From Alphaproteobacteria bacterium (GTDB lineage: Bacteria; Pseudomonadota; Alphaproteobacteria; Acetobacterales; Acetobacteraceae): a stretch of 64,000 nucleotides of DNA. Both the position numbers and the translations under genes were made by a program. This document shows, piece after piece, positions 25,615 through 34,207 of this stretch. Position 1 is the first letter of the stretch; every line of letters begins with the position of its first letter. The notes below the pieces were generated by a model that saw only the letters and a list, made by a program, of their open reading frames with translations, ran no database searches and was not told the DNA's origin. The DNA lies in assembly GCA_020850755.1 (NCBI GenBank), contig JADZEB010000037.1, forward strand, positions 1-64,000, given 5' to 3'.

Positions 25615-26883
25615 ATGCGCGTTCTGTTCGTCACCAACTCCTTCTCGCTGCCGAACCAGCCCGGCATGCCGCGCCCGTTCGAGGTGGCGCAATGGTTCGC
25701 CCGCCAGGGCCATGCCGTCACCGTGCTGGCCAATGCGCGCCACTATCTCGACGAGACGCTGCCGGTGGGTGGCCCGCCCGAGGCGCCGCAGATGGTCGAT
25801 GGCATGCGCATCGTCGGCCTGCCGACACCGCCCGGCCGGCGCCGCAGCCTGGTGCGCCGGGTGTGGAACTATCTCGCCCTGGCCCATGCGGTGTGGCGGG
25901 CGGGGCGCCGGCTCGGCCCGTTCGATGTCGTGATCGCGGGCACGCCCCCCTTGCTCGTGCCGGCCGCGGCCCTGCGCGTCGCCCGCCGCTTTGGCGCGCG
26001 CGCGGTGCTGGAAATCCGCGACTTCCATCCGCATTCGGCGCTGACGCTCGGGCTGGTGCGCAATCCGCTTGCCGTGCGGGTCTGGACCTGGTGGGAGCAG
26101 CGGCTGCGCCGGCGCTTCGACCGGATCGTGGCGGTCGTGCCGCGCATCAAGGCGATGTGCGAGCGCGAGGGGCTGCCTGCCGCCAAGGTCACGGTCATCA
26201 CCAACGGCTATGACCGCAGCAATGACGAGATCGCGCCCCTGCCGGCCGAGCTGGAGTCGTACTTCGCCGCCGAGGCGGGCGCCGGGCGCTTCGTCATCGG
26301 CTATGGCGGCAATATGGGCCATTCGATGAACATCCCGGCGATCATCGCCGCCGCCGCGCGCTGCAAGGACGATCCGCGCCTCTCCTTCGCCCTGTTCGGC
26401 GAGGGCGAGCAGAAGGCCGCGGCGGAAGCGGCGGCGCGCGCGCAGGGGCTCGATCGCGTGCGCTTCTTCGCGCCCGAGCCGCGCCGCGTGATCGGGGCGG
26501 TGTTCCGCCGCTGTGATGCGCTGGTGCACGCCTTCCCGCCGTCGGAATTCTTCGCCTACGCCCTGCCCAACAAGATCTTCGAATATATGGGCGCGGGCCG
26601 GCCGATCGTGTTCGGTGGCACGGGCGACACCGCCGACCTGATCGCGCAGGCCGGCTGCGGTTTCGCCTGCACGCCCGACGATGCCGCGGCGATGGCCGCC
26701 CTGTTCCGCCGCCTCGCCGATGACCGCGCCGAGGCGGCGGCGATGGGCGCGCGCGGGCGCGCCTATGTCACCGAGCATTTCGCGCGCGAGCGCATCTTCG
26801 AGCGCTGGAACGCCGTGATCGACGGCGCCGGCCCGCCGGCCGCGGCGGCGCCGCCGGTCTCGCCCGCGCCCGCGCGCGCCTAG
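25615..26883 (+). CDS. Glycosyltransferase family 4 protein
   Basis: This 422-residue GT-B glycosyltransferase is WbuB-like. The N-terminus MRVLFVTNSFSLPNQPGMPRPFEV is a typical start. The donor-binding half carries IGYGGNMGHSMN, ALFGEGEQK and the E-x7-E-like segment in PNKIFEYMGAGRPIVFGG. It probably adds an amino sugar, perhaps ManNAc3NAcA made by the preceding genes, to the lipid-linked oligosaccharide; donor and acceptor are inferred from context only. The C-terminal 20 residues are Ala/Pro low complexity. Its TAG stop (26881-26883) is part of the CTAG boundary of a dispersed repeat. Confidence 0.88.
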   Translation: MRVLFVTNSFSLPNQPGMPRPFEVAQWFARQGHAVTVLANARHYLDETLPVGGPPEAPQMVDGMRIVGLPTPPGRRRSLVRRVWNYLALAHAVWRAGRRLGPFDVVIAGTPPLLVPAAALRVARRFGARAVLEIRDFHPHSALTLGLVRNPLAVRVWTWWEQRLRRRFDRIVAVVPRIKAMCEREGLPAAKVTVITNGYDRSNDEIAPLPAELESYFAAEAGAGRFVIGYGGNMGHSMNIPAIIAAAARCKDDPRLSFALFGEGEQKAAAEAAARAQGLDRVRFFAPEPRRVIGAVFRRCDALVHAFPPSEFFAYALPNKIFEYMGAGRPIVFGGTGDTADLIAQAGCGFACTPDDAAAMAALFRRLADDRAEAAAMGARGRAYVTEHFARERIFERWNAVIDGAGPPAAAAPPVSPAPARA

Positions 26884-27009
26884 GGCACGTTCCGTTCGGC
26901 TTCGATCAGCCGAACGGATGTCGTGCCCGAGGAACTGATGTTCTGCGAGCAGCTTAGTCCGATCTGGTGGAACCGCGCTGCGGTTCCACCAAATCGGACG
27001 CTGCTCTAG
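26880..27009 (+). repeat. CTAG-bounded two-hairpin repeat, copy 1
   Basis: This 130-bp element begins CTAGGGCACG and ends GCTGCTCTAG. Two hairpins are visible. The left one pairs GGGCACG with CGTGCCC and, inside it, CCGTTCGGCT with AGCCGAACGG apart from small changes. The right one has about 20-bp arms around GGTGGAACCGC. It differs from the copy at 36781 at about a dozen positions. It fills the convergent gap between the GT4 gene and a leftward exported-protein gene. Confidence 0.95.
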
Positions 27010-27067
27010 CGCGCCAGCGACATCCGCGCGCGCCTGTGCGATTCGCGGCCTGAGCGTTTCGCGCGCG

Positions 27068-27436
27068 CTATTCGGCCCAGGCCGAGCAGATCGGCGCGGC
27101 GTTGGCCGCGCTGCCGGCAGCCGGGGCGCGGCAGAGGCGCACCGCGCCGGTGCGCTGGTTGACAATCCACGCCGCCTCGCCCGAAGCGCTCGACGAGACG
27201 CCGAAGAAGGGCAGGCCGCCGCGCTGGGTCTGCTGGCGCGGGGCGCGGGCACGACGCTCGCCCCGTTCGCCGCGCTCGCCCCGCTCGGTGCGATCCCCGC
27301 GCTCGGCGCGCGCGGGGCGGCCATCCTGCGCCAGCGCCTCGGCCGCTGGCAGCGCGGGCAGCGCGATCAGCGCGCAGGCGCAGGCCAGGGCCAGACGGCG
27401 CAGACAGGCGGCGAGGGAAGCGGGATCAGGGCGCAT
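27068..27436 (-). CDS. Small exported Arg/Glu/Gly-rich protein
   Basis: This 122-residue hypothetical protein has a likely signal peptide at residues 1-36, a hydrophobic core ending near AEALAQ. A charged low-complexity stretch follows (about 38-70) in which ERG-type tripeptides recur. A short folded-looking end contains GEAAWIVNQRTGAVRLC and a second cysteine near the C-terminus, so one periplasmic disulfide is possible. GGGAGT lies upstream of the ATG. I do not recognise a family. Confidence 0.6.
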   Translation of the reverse strand: MRPDPASLAACLRRLALACACALIALPALPAAEALAQDGRPARAERGDRTERGERGERGERRARAPRQQTQRGGLPFFGVSSSASGEAAWIVNQRTGAVRLCRAPAAGSAANAAPICSAWAE

Positions 27437-27567
27437 GGCGGGGGAACTCCCGGTTGCGGCGTGGGGATGAATTGCGCGCCGGATACGTTATCCGCTCGGC
27501 CGGGCGGCGCCAATCCGCTGCGGCGTGGCCCGGCTCGGCCCGGCCCGGCCCGGCCCGGCCCGGCCCC

Positions 27568-28407
27568 TCAGCCGCCGGGCGGAGCCTGGAGGATCGCACG
27601 CTCCTCGCCCCACAGCACGAGGCAGGTGAGCGGGCCGCCGAAGGCCGCGCCGGTATCGAGCCCGATGCGGTTGGCGCGAAGCTGCGGCTCGGGCGCCGGC
27701 GTATGGCCATGCACCACCACCGCGCCATGCCAGGCGGTCGAGGACAGGAAGGGCTCGCGGATCCACATCATGTCGTGCGGCTCCTGCGCGCCGAGCGCGA
27801 CGCCGGGGCGGATGCCGGCATGGACGAACAGATAGTCGCCGACGCGGTGCTGGTGGCGCAGCCCGCGCAGGAAGGCTGCATGCGCATCGGGCAGCGCCGC
27901 GCCCCAGGCCGAGGGACGCATCAGCGGCGAGAGGCGGTAGCTTTCCAGCGTCGCCTCGCCGCCATTGACCAGCCAGCGCACGCCCCCGCCGGGCGGTCCC
28001 ATCGGCGCGAACATCACGTCGAGCATCATCTCCTCGTGGTTGCCGCAGAGATGCACGGTCGTGGCCGCGACCGGCGGCGGCTCCAGCAGATGCTCGATCA
28101 CCCCGCGCGTATCCGGGCCGCGATCGACATAGTCGCCGAGATAGACGATGACGCGCTCCGGCTCGGGCGCGGCGGCGGCATCGGCGGCGATCATCGCGTG
28201 CAGCGCGCGCAACTGGCCGAGCTGGCCGTGGATGTCGCCCACCGCGTAGACGCGCACCCCCTCGGGCACGGCGGGGGCGCGGCCCGGGTCGGCGGCGGGA
28301 TCGGCCGCGCGGGCAGCATGCGCGTGCGTGGAGGATCGGGCAGGAGCCGCGGCGGCGGATGCGATCGAATACGCGCTATGGGCGGCGGATAACCGAACGT
28401 CAATCAT
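27568..28407 (-). CDS. Calcineurin-like metallophosphatase (Ser/Thr phosphatase type)
   Basis: This 279-residue protein is of the PPP-like bacterial metallophosphoesterase family. The metal ligand motifs appear in order: VGDIHG near residue 57, YLGDYVDRGPD, LCGNHEEM, and later FVHAGIRPG and VVHGHTP. These resemble phage-lambda-type PrpA/ApaH-like phosphatases. The first 50 residues are Ala-rich and poorly conserved, so the true start could lie further in. It is divergent from the degenerate GGDEF/EAL gene pair. The substrate (phosphoprotein or dinucleotide) is unknown. Confidence 0.9.
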   Translation of the reverse strand: MIDVRLSAAHSAYSIASAAAAPARSSTHAHAARAADPAADPGRAPAVPEGVRVYAVGDIHGQLGQLRALHAMIAADAAAAPEPERVIVYLGDYVDRGPDTRGVIEHLLEPPPVAATTVHLCGNHEEMMLDVMFAPMGPPGGGVRWLVNGGEATLESYRLSPLMRPSAWGAALPDAHAAFLRGLRHQHRVGDYLFVHAGIRPGVALGAQEPHDMMWIREPFLSSTAWHGAVVVHGHTPAPEPQLRANRIGLDTGAAFGGPLTCLVLWGEERAILQAPPGG

Positions 28408-28549
28408 GGCCACGCCAAGGTAGGGCCGAAGCCGCGCGCCGGGAATCCCCCGCGCCGCGCGCGCCGTGGGACGATGCGCCTTGGCTCCATCCGCCGCCAC
28501 CGCCGCCGCATTGCGCACCGATGCCGCCGCATCCCCGCCGGGGACGGCG

Positions 28550-30130
28550 ATGCACGCAGCGCCGGCCGCACATCTGGCGGCACCGCGCGAGTCCGCCGGC
28601 ACGCCGCGCCCGGCTCCGGCTCCGGGACGCAGCATCGCGCGCAGCGGGGCCGCGCTGATCGAGCGCATCTGCGAGGCGGCGCGCCGGCCCGGCCGGCATG
28701 TGGCGATCGTGCTGCCACTGGCGCGCCAGCCGCTGGCGCGCCGGCGGCCCTACCATCTGCGCGTGGCCAAGGTGCTGTTGCAGGACCTTGCCATGCTGTG
28801 CCAGGGCCAGGTGTTCCCGCTCGGCGGCGGCACGCTGGCCCTGCTTGGCCGCGAGCCACCCGAGACCGAGCGCGCGCGCCTCGCCGCCACGCTCGATCGC
28901 CTGTTCCATCCGCGTGCGCCCGAGGCTCCGGCGGCACGCCTGGCGCTGCCGGCGCCGGAGCCAGGGCCGGACACGAATGCGACCGGGCCGGAGGCCGATG
29001 CGACGGCACCCGCAACGCCCCCGCCTGCGTCCGCCACCGAGGCCGCGCCGATCCGAACGCCGCCGCCGCCGACGGCCCTGCCGGGCGCCGGCGCCTCGCC
29101 CGGGTCGCAGGCCGCCGCCGCCGAGGCCGCGCCGCTGATGCTGTCCTGGGCCTTGCCCGAGCGGCTGGCCGAGGCGATCACCTTCATCGCCGACATCGCG
29201 ATCGACGAGGCGCCGTGCGAGCCGCCTGCCTCGCCCGAGCTGCCGGTGGCGCCGGCGCTGCTGCGTGCGGTGCTGCATCTCCTGGCGGCCGAGCCGGTCG
29301 AGCGGCTGGCCCAGCGCCAGGCGGCCATGTTGTTCCTGCCCGGCCACGGCCATCGTGTCCTGTTCCACGAGGTCACCGTCTCGCTCCAGCTTCTCGCCCT
29401 GCGCCTGCCCGGCCTGGCGCGGCTGCACGAGGACCCGTATCTCCTGCGTCATCTCGGCACCCGGCTTGATTCGCACATGCTCGCCCTGTCGCGCGCGCTC
29501 GCCGGCCGCGCCGCGCTCATGCCCGGCGCGTGGCAGGCCGAGGCGCCGGGCATAGCCATCAATCTCGCGCTCTCCACCGTCCTGTCGCCCGCCTTCACCG
29601 CCTTCGACGCGGCGCTCGCGATCGACGGGCGCCCGCGCCTCTGGGTCGAGATCGCCGCGCAGGAGGCCTTTGCCGATCTTGCCGCCTTCGCCGAGGCCTG
29701 CCGGCGGCTGCGCGCGCTCGGCCATGGGGTTACGCTCGATGGCGTCAGCCCGACCATGTTCGCGCTGACCGATCCCGAGGCGCTCGGCTGCGACCTGGTC
29801 AAGCTGGATGCGCCCGAGAACCCGCACGCGCCCGCGGCCGAGGCGCTTGCCGCCGCCCTGCGCCGCGCCGATCCCGAGCGCATCCTGCTGATGCGCTGCG
29901 AGACGCGCGGGCAGCTCGCCTGGGGCGTGGGGCTTGGCATCATGCGCGCGCAGGGTCTGCACATCGATGCGATCCTGGCCGAGGAGCGGCTTCGGCTCTG
30001 CCATGCGGCGCGCCGGTCGGGCTGCTCTGCCGCGCAATGCGCCGCGCGCGCCGCCGCCCTTCATCCGGAAGGTCGCACCGGCTGCGGCAACCTGCCCGCG
30101 CTCGACGCCAATCCGTTCGAGGCGGCATGA
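28550..30130 (+). CDS. Degenerate GGDEF/EAL-like protein 1
   Basis: This protein of about 526 residues is paralogous to the next gene. The N-terminal region ends in QVFPLGGGTLALLGRE, in the place of a GGDEF loop but lacking its acidic residues. A variable Pro/Ala linker follows. The C-terminal EAL-like barrel has AINLALSTVLSPAF, LWVEIAAQEAFADL, RALGHGVTLDGVSPTMF and CDLVKLDAPE, but it lacks the catalytic Glu/Asp set and the DDFGTGYSS loop. It is expected to be a non-catalytic c-di-GMP receptor or scaffold. Start uncertain: ATG 28550 was chosen; an in-frame GTG at 28466 is possible. It overlaps the next gene by 4 bp (ATGA). Confidence 0.75.
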   Translation: MHAAPAAHLAAPRESAGTPRPAPAPGRSIARSGAALIERICEAARRPGRHVAIVLPLARQPLARRRPYHLRVAKVLLQDLAMLCQGQVFPLGGGTLALLGREPPETERARLAATLDRLFHPRAPEAPAARLALPAPEPGPDTNATGPEADATAPATPPPASATEAAPIRTPPPPTALPGAGASPGSQAAAAEAAPLMLSWALPERLAEAITFIADIAIDEAPCEPPASPELPVAPALLRAVLHLLAAEPVERLAQRQAAMLFLPGHGHRVLFHEVTVSLQLLALRLPGLARLHEDPYLLRHLGTRLDSHMLALSRALAGRAALMPGAWQAEAPGIAINLALSTVLSPAFTAFDAALAIDGRPRLWVEIAAQEAFADLAAFAEACRRLRALGHGVTLDGVSPTMFALTDPEALGCDLVKLDAPENPHAPAAEALAAALRRADPERILLMRCETRGQLAWGVGLGIMRAQGLHIDAILAEERLRLCHAARRSGCSAAQCAARAAALHPEGRTGCGNLPALDANPFEAA

Positions 30131-31398
30131 ACGGCGCGGCCGCCTTGTCGCAGCGCCCCGGGAAGGCGGCGGCCGGGCCTGCCGCCGCGGCTGCCGATGC
30201 GGCGCGCCTGCTTGCGCTCCTGGCCGAGGCGAGGGCCAACGCGCTTGCCCGCCGCGTGCTCTATCTTCGCACCTCGCTGGTCAGCGCCGAGAGCAAGCGC
30301 GCGCACCATCTGCGGCTCGCCGCCGAACTGCTCTCGCCCGTGCGCGAGGCGGGCACCGGCACGCTGTTCGCCCTGCCCAACGATGATCTCGTGCTGGTCT
30401 GGCGGCGCGGCGCCGATGCCGAACTGGCCGAGGCCCGCGCCCAGCTCGACTTCCTGTTCGCGGCAGATGCGGCGATCGGGCGCGATCCGGTCGCGGCGGG
30501 TGCGCTGCACCGGCTGTTCGCGCTGCCCGCCGATGCCGAGGCGCTTGCCGCGCTGGTGCAGGCGGTGATGGCGCAGGCGCGCCCCGGGCCTGCCGCCGCA
30601 CCGCCCGACGACGCGACGCCGCCCGGCCTTGCCAGCGTGCCGCTGCCGCCCGCGGGCGGGGCCGAGATCCAGGCGCTCGAGCGGATCGAGCGCGCGCTCG
30701 CCCAGGCCGACATCGAGGCCTGCCTGCGCCGCCAGAGCATCGCCGCCTTCGACGGCCAAGGCGCGCCGGTGCCGCAATGGCAGGAATGTTTCGTCTCCAT
30801 CGCCGATCTCGCCCAGCGCCTCCAGGTGCCGGACATGCTGACCGGCGATCCCTGGCTGTTCCGCCGCCTGACCCTTTCGCTCGACCGGCGCGTGCTGTCG
30901 CATCTGGCCCAGCCCGGCGCGCTGGCCGGCGCCGACGGGCTTGCGCTCAACCTCAATCTCGCCACCCTGCTCGGCCCTGATTTCCCGCGCTTCGATGCGG
31001 CGCTGCCGGCGGGCCTGCGCGGGCGGATCGTGCTGGAGCTGCAGCGCGCCGATATCTTCGCCGACCTCGACGCCTTCCTGTTCGCGCGCGATTTCGCCCG
31101 CGCGCGAGGCTACCGGCTGTGCCTGGACGGGCTGACGCACCACGCCCTGCCGCTGGTCAGCCGCGCCCGGCTCGGCTTCGATCTCGCCAAGCTGCTCTGG
31201 ACCGGGGACCTCGCCGGCACGCCGGCCGACAAGGCGCTTGCCCATCTGCCGGACAAGGCCGAGCGCGCCGCGATCGTGCTCTGCCGCTGCGAGAGCGAGG
31301 CGGCTATCGACTGGGGCCGGCAGCGCGGCTTCTCGCTGTTCCAGGGCCGGGCGGTGGAGCGCTTGCTGTCGGTCGGGGCGGGGGCGCATCGCGCCTGA
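30127..31398 (+). CDS. Degenerate GGDEF/EAL-like protein 2
   Basis: This 423-residue paralogue of the preceding protein has the N-terminal stretch ending FALPNDDLVLVWRR, which aligns with a GGDEF motif turned into PNDDL. The EAL-like domain starts near LRRQSIAAFDG, where QWQECFVS replaces the EALLRW motif. It continues ALNLNLATLLGPDF, IVLELQRADIFADL, RLCLDGLTHHALPL and ends GFSLFQGRAVERLL, matching the QGYLF end of EAL domains. Catalytic residues are missing, so phosphodiesterase activity is unlikely. Start and upstream stop share ATGA, so translation is coupled. An ABC exporter follows 82 bp later. Confidence 0.82.
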   Translation: MNGAAALSQRPGKAAAGPAAAAADAARLLALLAEARANALARRVLYLRTSLVSAESKRAHHLRLAAELLSPVREAGTGTLFALPNDDLVLVWRRGADAELAEARAQLDFLFAADAAIGRDPVAAGALHRLFALPADAEALAALVQAVMAQARPGPAAAPPDDATPPGLASVPLPPAGGAEIQALERIERALAQADIEACLRRQSIAAFDGQGAPVPQWQECFVSIADLAQRLQVPDMLTGDPWLFRRLTLSLDRRVLSHLAQPGALAGADGLALNLNLATLLGPDFPRFDAALPAGLRGRIVLELQRADIFADLDAFLFARDFARARGYRLCLDGLTHHALPLVSRARLGFDLAKLLWTGDLAGTPADKALAHLPDKAERAAIVLCRCESEAAIDWGRQRGFSLFQGRAVERLLSVGAGAHRA

Positions 31399-31480
31399 GG
31401 CGGGGCTCTCGCCCGACGCAGGGCAGCCGCGCCAACGCATCGCTTGGGCGGGCCGGCACGCTGGCCTAGAGTGCCGGCCC

Positions 31481-32350
31481 ATGACTGCGCCCGACACCGC
31501 CCCCGACACCGCCCCCGACACCGCCCCCGATACGGCGCTGCCCGCCGCCGCCGCTGCCCGCGCGCCTGCCGCCTATCCGCCGCCCGGCGCGCCGCTGGCG
31601 ATCATCGCCGAGGGCCTGTCCAAGCGCTATGGCGAGGTGGTGGCGGTGGACGACATCTCCTTCGCCGTGCCGGCTGGGCAGACAGTGGCGCTGTTGGGCG
31701 GCAACGGCGCCGGCAAGACCACCACCATCGCGATGCTGCTCGGCCTGCTCCTCCCCGATGCCGGGCGCATCACCATCCTGGGCGAGGACATGCTGCGCCA
31801 CCGCTTCCGGGTGCTGCCGCGCATGAACTTCTCCTCGCCCTATGTCAGCCTGCCCAACCGGCTGACGGTGCGCGAGAACCTGACCGTGTTCGGCCATCTC
31901 TACGGCGTGCAGGGCACGGCCGCGCGCATCGCCGAGCTGGCCGAGGCGCTCGATCTCGGCGCCTTCCTGAACCGGCCCTCGGGCGACCTGTCCGCCGGGC
32001 AGAAGACGCGCGTGGCGCTGGCCAAGGCGCTGATCAACCGTCCCGCGCTGCTGCTGCTCGACGAGCCCACGGCCAGCCTCGATCCCGATACGGGCGACCA
32101 GGTGCGCGGCTGGCTCGAGCGCTACCGGGTCGAGACCGGCGCCACCATCCTGCTCGCCTCGCACAACATGGCCGAAGTCGAGCGCATGGCCGGCCATGTG
32201 CTGATGATGAAGCGCGGCAGGATCGTCGATCAGGGCGCGCCGGCGGCGCTGATCGCGCGCTATGGCCGCGGCACGCTGGAGGAGGTGTTCCTGGACATCG
32301 CGCGCGGGCGCGGCAACGGAGCCGCGGCGGACGGGGGCGCGCGGCCATGA
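31481..32350 (+). CDS. ABC transporter ATP-binding protein
   Basis: This 289-residue ATPase belongs to the ABC-2 drug/polysaccharide exporter type. Walker A is GGNGAGKTT, the signature is LSAGQKTRVALAKAL, Walker B is LLLLDEPTASLD, and the switch histidine is in LASHNMAEVE. The N-terminus carries four tandem 12-bp units encoding TAPD before the domain begins near residue 38. It is followed by its permease gene, whose start is preceded by three tandem copies of a GGCCATGAGGA-type unit. It probably exports an unknown substrate as a dimer with two permease subunits. Confidence 0.92.
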   Translation: MTAPDTAPDTAPDTAPDTALPAAAAARAPAAYPPPGAPLAIIAEGLSKRYGEVVAVDDISFAVPAGQTVALLGGNGAGKTTTIAMLLGLLLPDAGRITILGEDMLRHRFRVLPRMNFSSPYVSLPNRLTVRENLTVFGHLYGVQGTAARIAELAEALDLGAFLNRPSGDLSAGQKTRVALAKALINRPALLLLDEPTASLDPDTGDQVRGWLERYRVETGATILLASHNMAEVERMAGHVLMMKRGRIVDQGAPAALIARYGRGTLEEVFLDIARGRGNGAAADGGARP

Positions 32351-32374
32351 GGAACCGGCCATGAGGAGCCGGCC

Positions 32375-33211
32375 ATGAGCCCGCGCGACAATCCCTTCGC
32401 CCTGCCGCCCTTGCACGGTTCCACCGCGCGGCGCATCTGGGGCATGGTCTATCGCCATGTCTGCCTGTTCCGCTCCTCCTGGCCCCGGCTGGTGCAGCTT
32501 GCCTACTGGCCCACGGTGCAGATGTGCATCTGGGGCGTGTTCTCGACCTTCATGCAGCAGAATTCCGGCTGGGTGGCGCAGGCCGCCGGCGTGCTGATCG
32601 GCGGCGTCCTGCTGTGGGACGTGCTGTTCCGCGGCCAGTTGGGCCTCAGCCTCTCCTTCTTCGAGGAGATGTGGTCGCGCAATCTGGGCAACCTGTTCGT
32701 CAGCCCCTTGCGGCCGTGGGAGTTCGTCGCCTCGATGGTGGTGATGAGCCTGTTGCGCACGCTGGCCGGGCTGGTGCCGGCCGCCTTCCTCGCGGTGCCG
32801 CTGTTCGGCTTCTGGCTCGGCGATCTCGGCTGGGCGCTGCCGCTGTTCTTCGGCCTGCTCATGGCGATGGGCTGGGCGATCGCGCTGGTGGTGGTGGCAC
32901 TCGTGCTGCGCAAGGGGCTCGGCGCCGAGGAACTGGCCTGGGCGATCATCTTCGGCCTGGCCCCGCTCTCCTGCATCTACTATCCGGTCTCGGCCCTGCC
33001 GGGCTTCATCCAGCCGATCGCGCTCGCCCTGCCCTCGACCCATGTCTTCGAGGGCATGCGCGCGGTGATGTTCCGGGGCGAGGTGCCGCTTGGGCACCTG
33101 GCCTGGGCGGCGGGGCTCGACCTGCTCTATCTCGGGATCGGGGCCGTCGTGTTCGTGCTGATCTTCCGCGCTGCCCGCCGCCGCGGCCTGTTGCTCAGCA
33201 TCGGCGAATAG
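32375..33211 (+). CDS. ABC-2 type permease
   Basis: This 278-residue integral membrane protein has six predicted helices and the ABC-2 permease pattern, including the segment FVSPLRPWEF before helix 3 and the C-terminal YYPVSALPGF re-entrant region. It pairs with the adjacent ATPase. ATG 32375 is the third ATG in a tandem GGCCATGAG array and was chosen because it leads directly into MSPRDNPFA; the earlier two are followed by in-frame stops. The substrate is unknown; the nearby phosphatase and degenerate EAL genes give no clear clue. Confidence 0.9.
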   Translation: MSPRDNPFALPPLHGSTARRIWGMVYRHVCLFRSSWPRLVQLAYWPTVQMCIWGVFSTFMQQNSGWVAQAAGVLIGGVLLWDVLFRGQLGLSLSFFEEMWSRNLGNLFVSPLRPWEFVASMVVMSLLRTLAGLVPAAFLAVPLFGFWLGDLGWALPLFFGLLMAMGWAIALVVVALVLRKGLGAEELAWAIIFGLAPLSCIYYPVSALPGFIQPIALALPSTHVFEGMRAVMFRGEVPLGHLAWAAGLDLLYLGIGAVVFVLIFRAARRRGLLLSIGE

Positions 33212-33277
33212 CGCAACAGTCTCGCCACGTCCCCGCTGCCCACAATTGCCGCCTCCAATTGCCGAGCCAAGTCCGCC

Positions 33278-33949
33278 ATGCCGCGCAAGGGTCCCACCCG
33301 AATCTTCCTGGTCCGCCACGCGCCCGTGCCCAAGCGCGAGCTTCATCGCTGCTACGGCCAGCTCGACCTCTCCGCCTGCCCCGAGCAGATGGAACGCGAC
33401 CGGCCGCGCTACGCCGCGCTTGCCGGTCGGCTGCCGCGCCCGGCGCGCTGGCTGGTCACGCCGCTTGCCCGCACGCGCCAGACCGCGGCGGCGATCTTCG
33501 CCGCCGGCTACCCGGCACCCGCCCCGGCCGAGGCCCTGCCCGCCGAGCCCAGCTTGATGGAGCAGCATTTCGGCGTCCTGCACGGGCTCCTGCACGACGA
33601 GATCCCGGCGCGCATCGCCGCCCCGCCGCATCCCTTCTGGCCGATCGATCCGCACGAACGTCCCGAGGGCGGGGAGAGTGTGGCCGACATGATGGCCCGC
33701 GTCGGCCGCGCGCTCGACATGCTGGCCGAGGCGCATGCCGGCCATGACGTGGTGATCGTCGCCCATGGCGGGCCGATCCGCGTGGCGGTGGGCCATGCGC
33801 TCGGGCTCGATCCGCACCGGGCGCTGAACTTCTCGATCAAGAACCTGTCGGTGACGCTGATCGAGCATCACCGCCCGCACCATCGCACCGGCTTCGCCCC
33901 GGCCGAGGGCTGGCGGGTGATGGCCGTCAACGAGGTCGCCGGCAACTGA
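33278..33949 (+). CDS. Histidine phosphatase family protein (phosphoglycerate-mutase-like)
   Basis: This 223-residue protein has the branch-1 histidine phosphatase motif FLVRHAPVP, in which the usual RHG is RHA. The second histidine is in VVIVAHGGPIRVAV, with a conserved TPLARTRQTAAA arginine segment. The CobC/GpmB-like fold is expected. It follows the ABC permease by 66 bp and may be in the same transcript. The substrate is not predictable; there are no cobalamin genes nearby. Confidence 0.9.
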   Translation: MPRKGPTRIFLVRHAPVPKRELHRCYGQLDLSACPEQMERDRPRYAALAGRLPRPARWLVTPLARTRQTAAAIFAAGYPAPAPAEALPAEPSLMEQHFGVLHGLLHDEIPARIAAPPHPFWPIDPHERPEGGESVADMMARVGRALDMLAEAHAGHDVVIVAHGGPIRVAVGHALGLDPHRALNFSIKNLSVTLIEHHRPHHRTGFAPAEGWRVMAVNEVAGN

Positions 33950-34207
33950 GCGGCCGGGCATGGCGCGGCGGAACCGCCCGCCCGCGCACCATTCTGCCGT
34001 GCTGATGCCACAGCTTTGTCCCCAGTATCTGGTTGGCTTGGACGGGGCTGCATCCCAATATGCGGTGGACTGGCCCGAAGCCCGCGCCGAGTCGCGCGCC
34101 TGCCCGCGCCCCGCCCGCGCTCCCTTTCCGGCCCGACCGGGAGCGGCGGCAGGGTGCCAGCCCGCAGCCACGCCGCGCCTTCCGGGCCGCCCAGGAGGAG
34201 ATTGCCC

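Noticed and set aside
28550-31398. Active diguanylate cyclase or c-di-GMP phosphodiesterase
   Set aside because: The GGDEF and EAL catalytic residues are missing in both proteins, so only a degenerate regulatory role is claimed.
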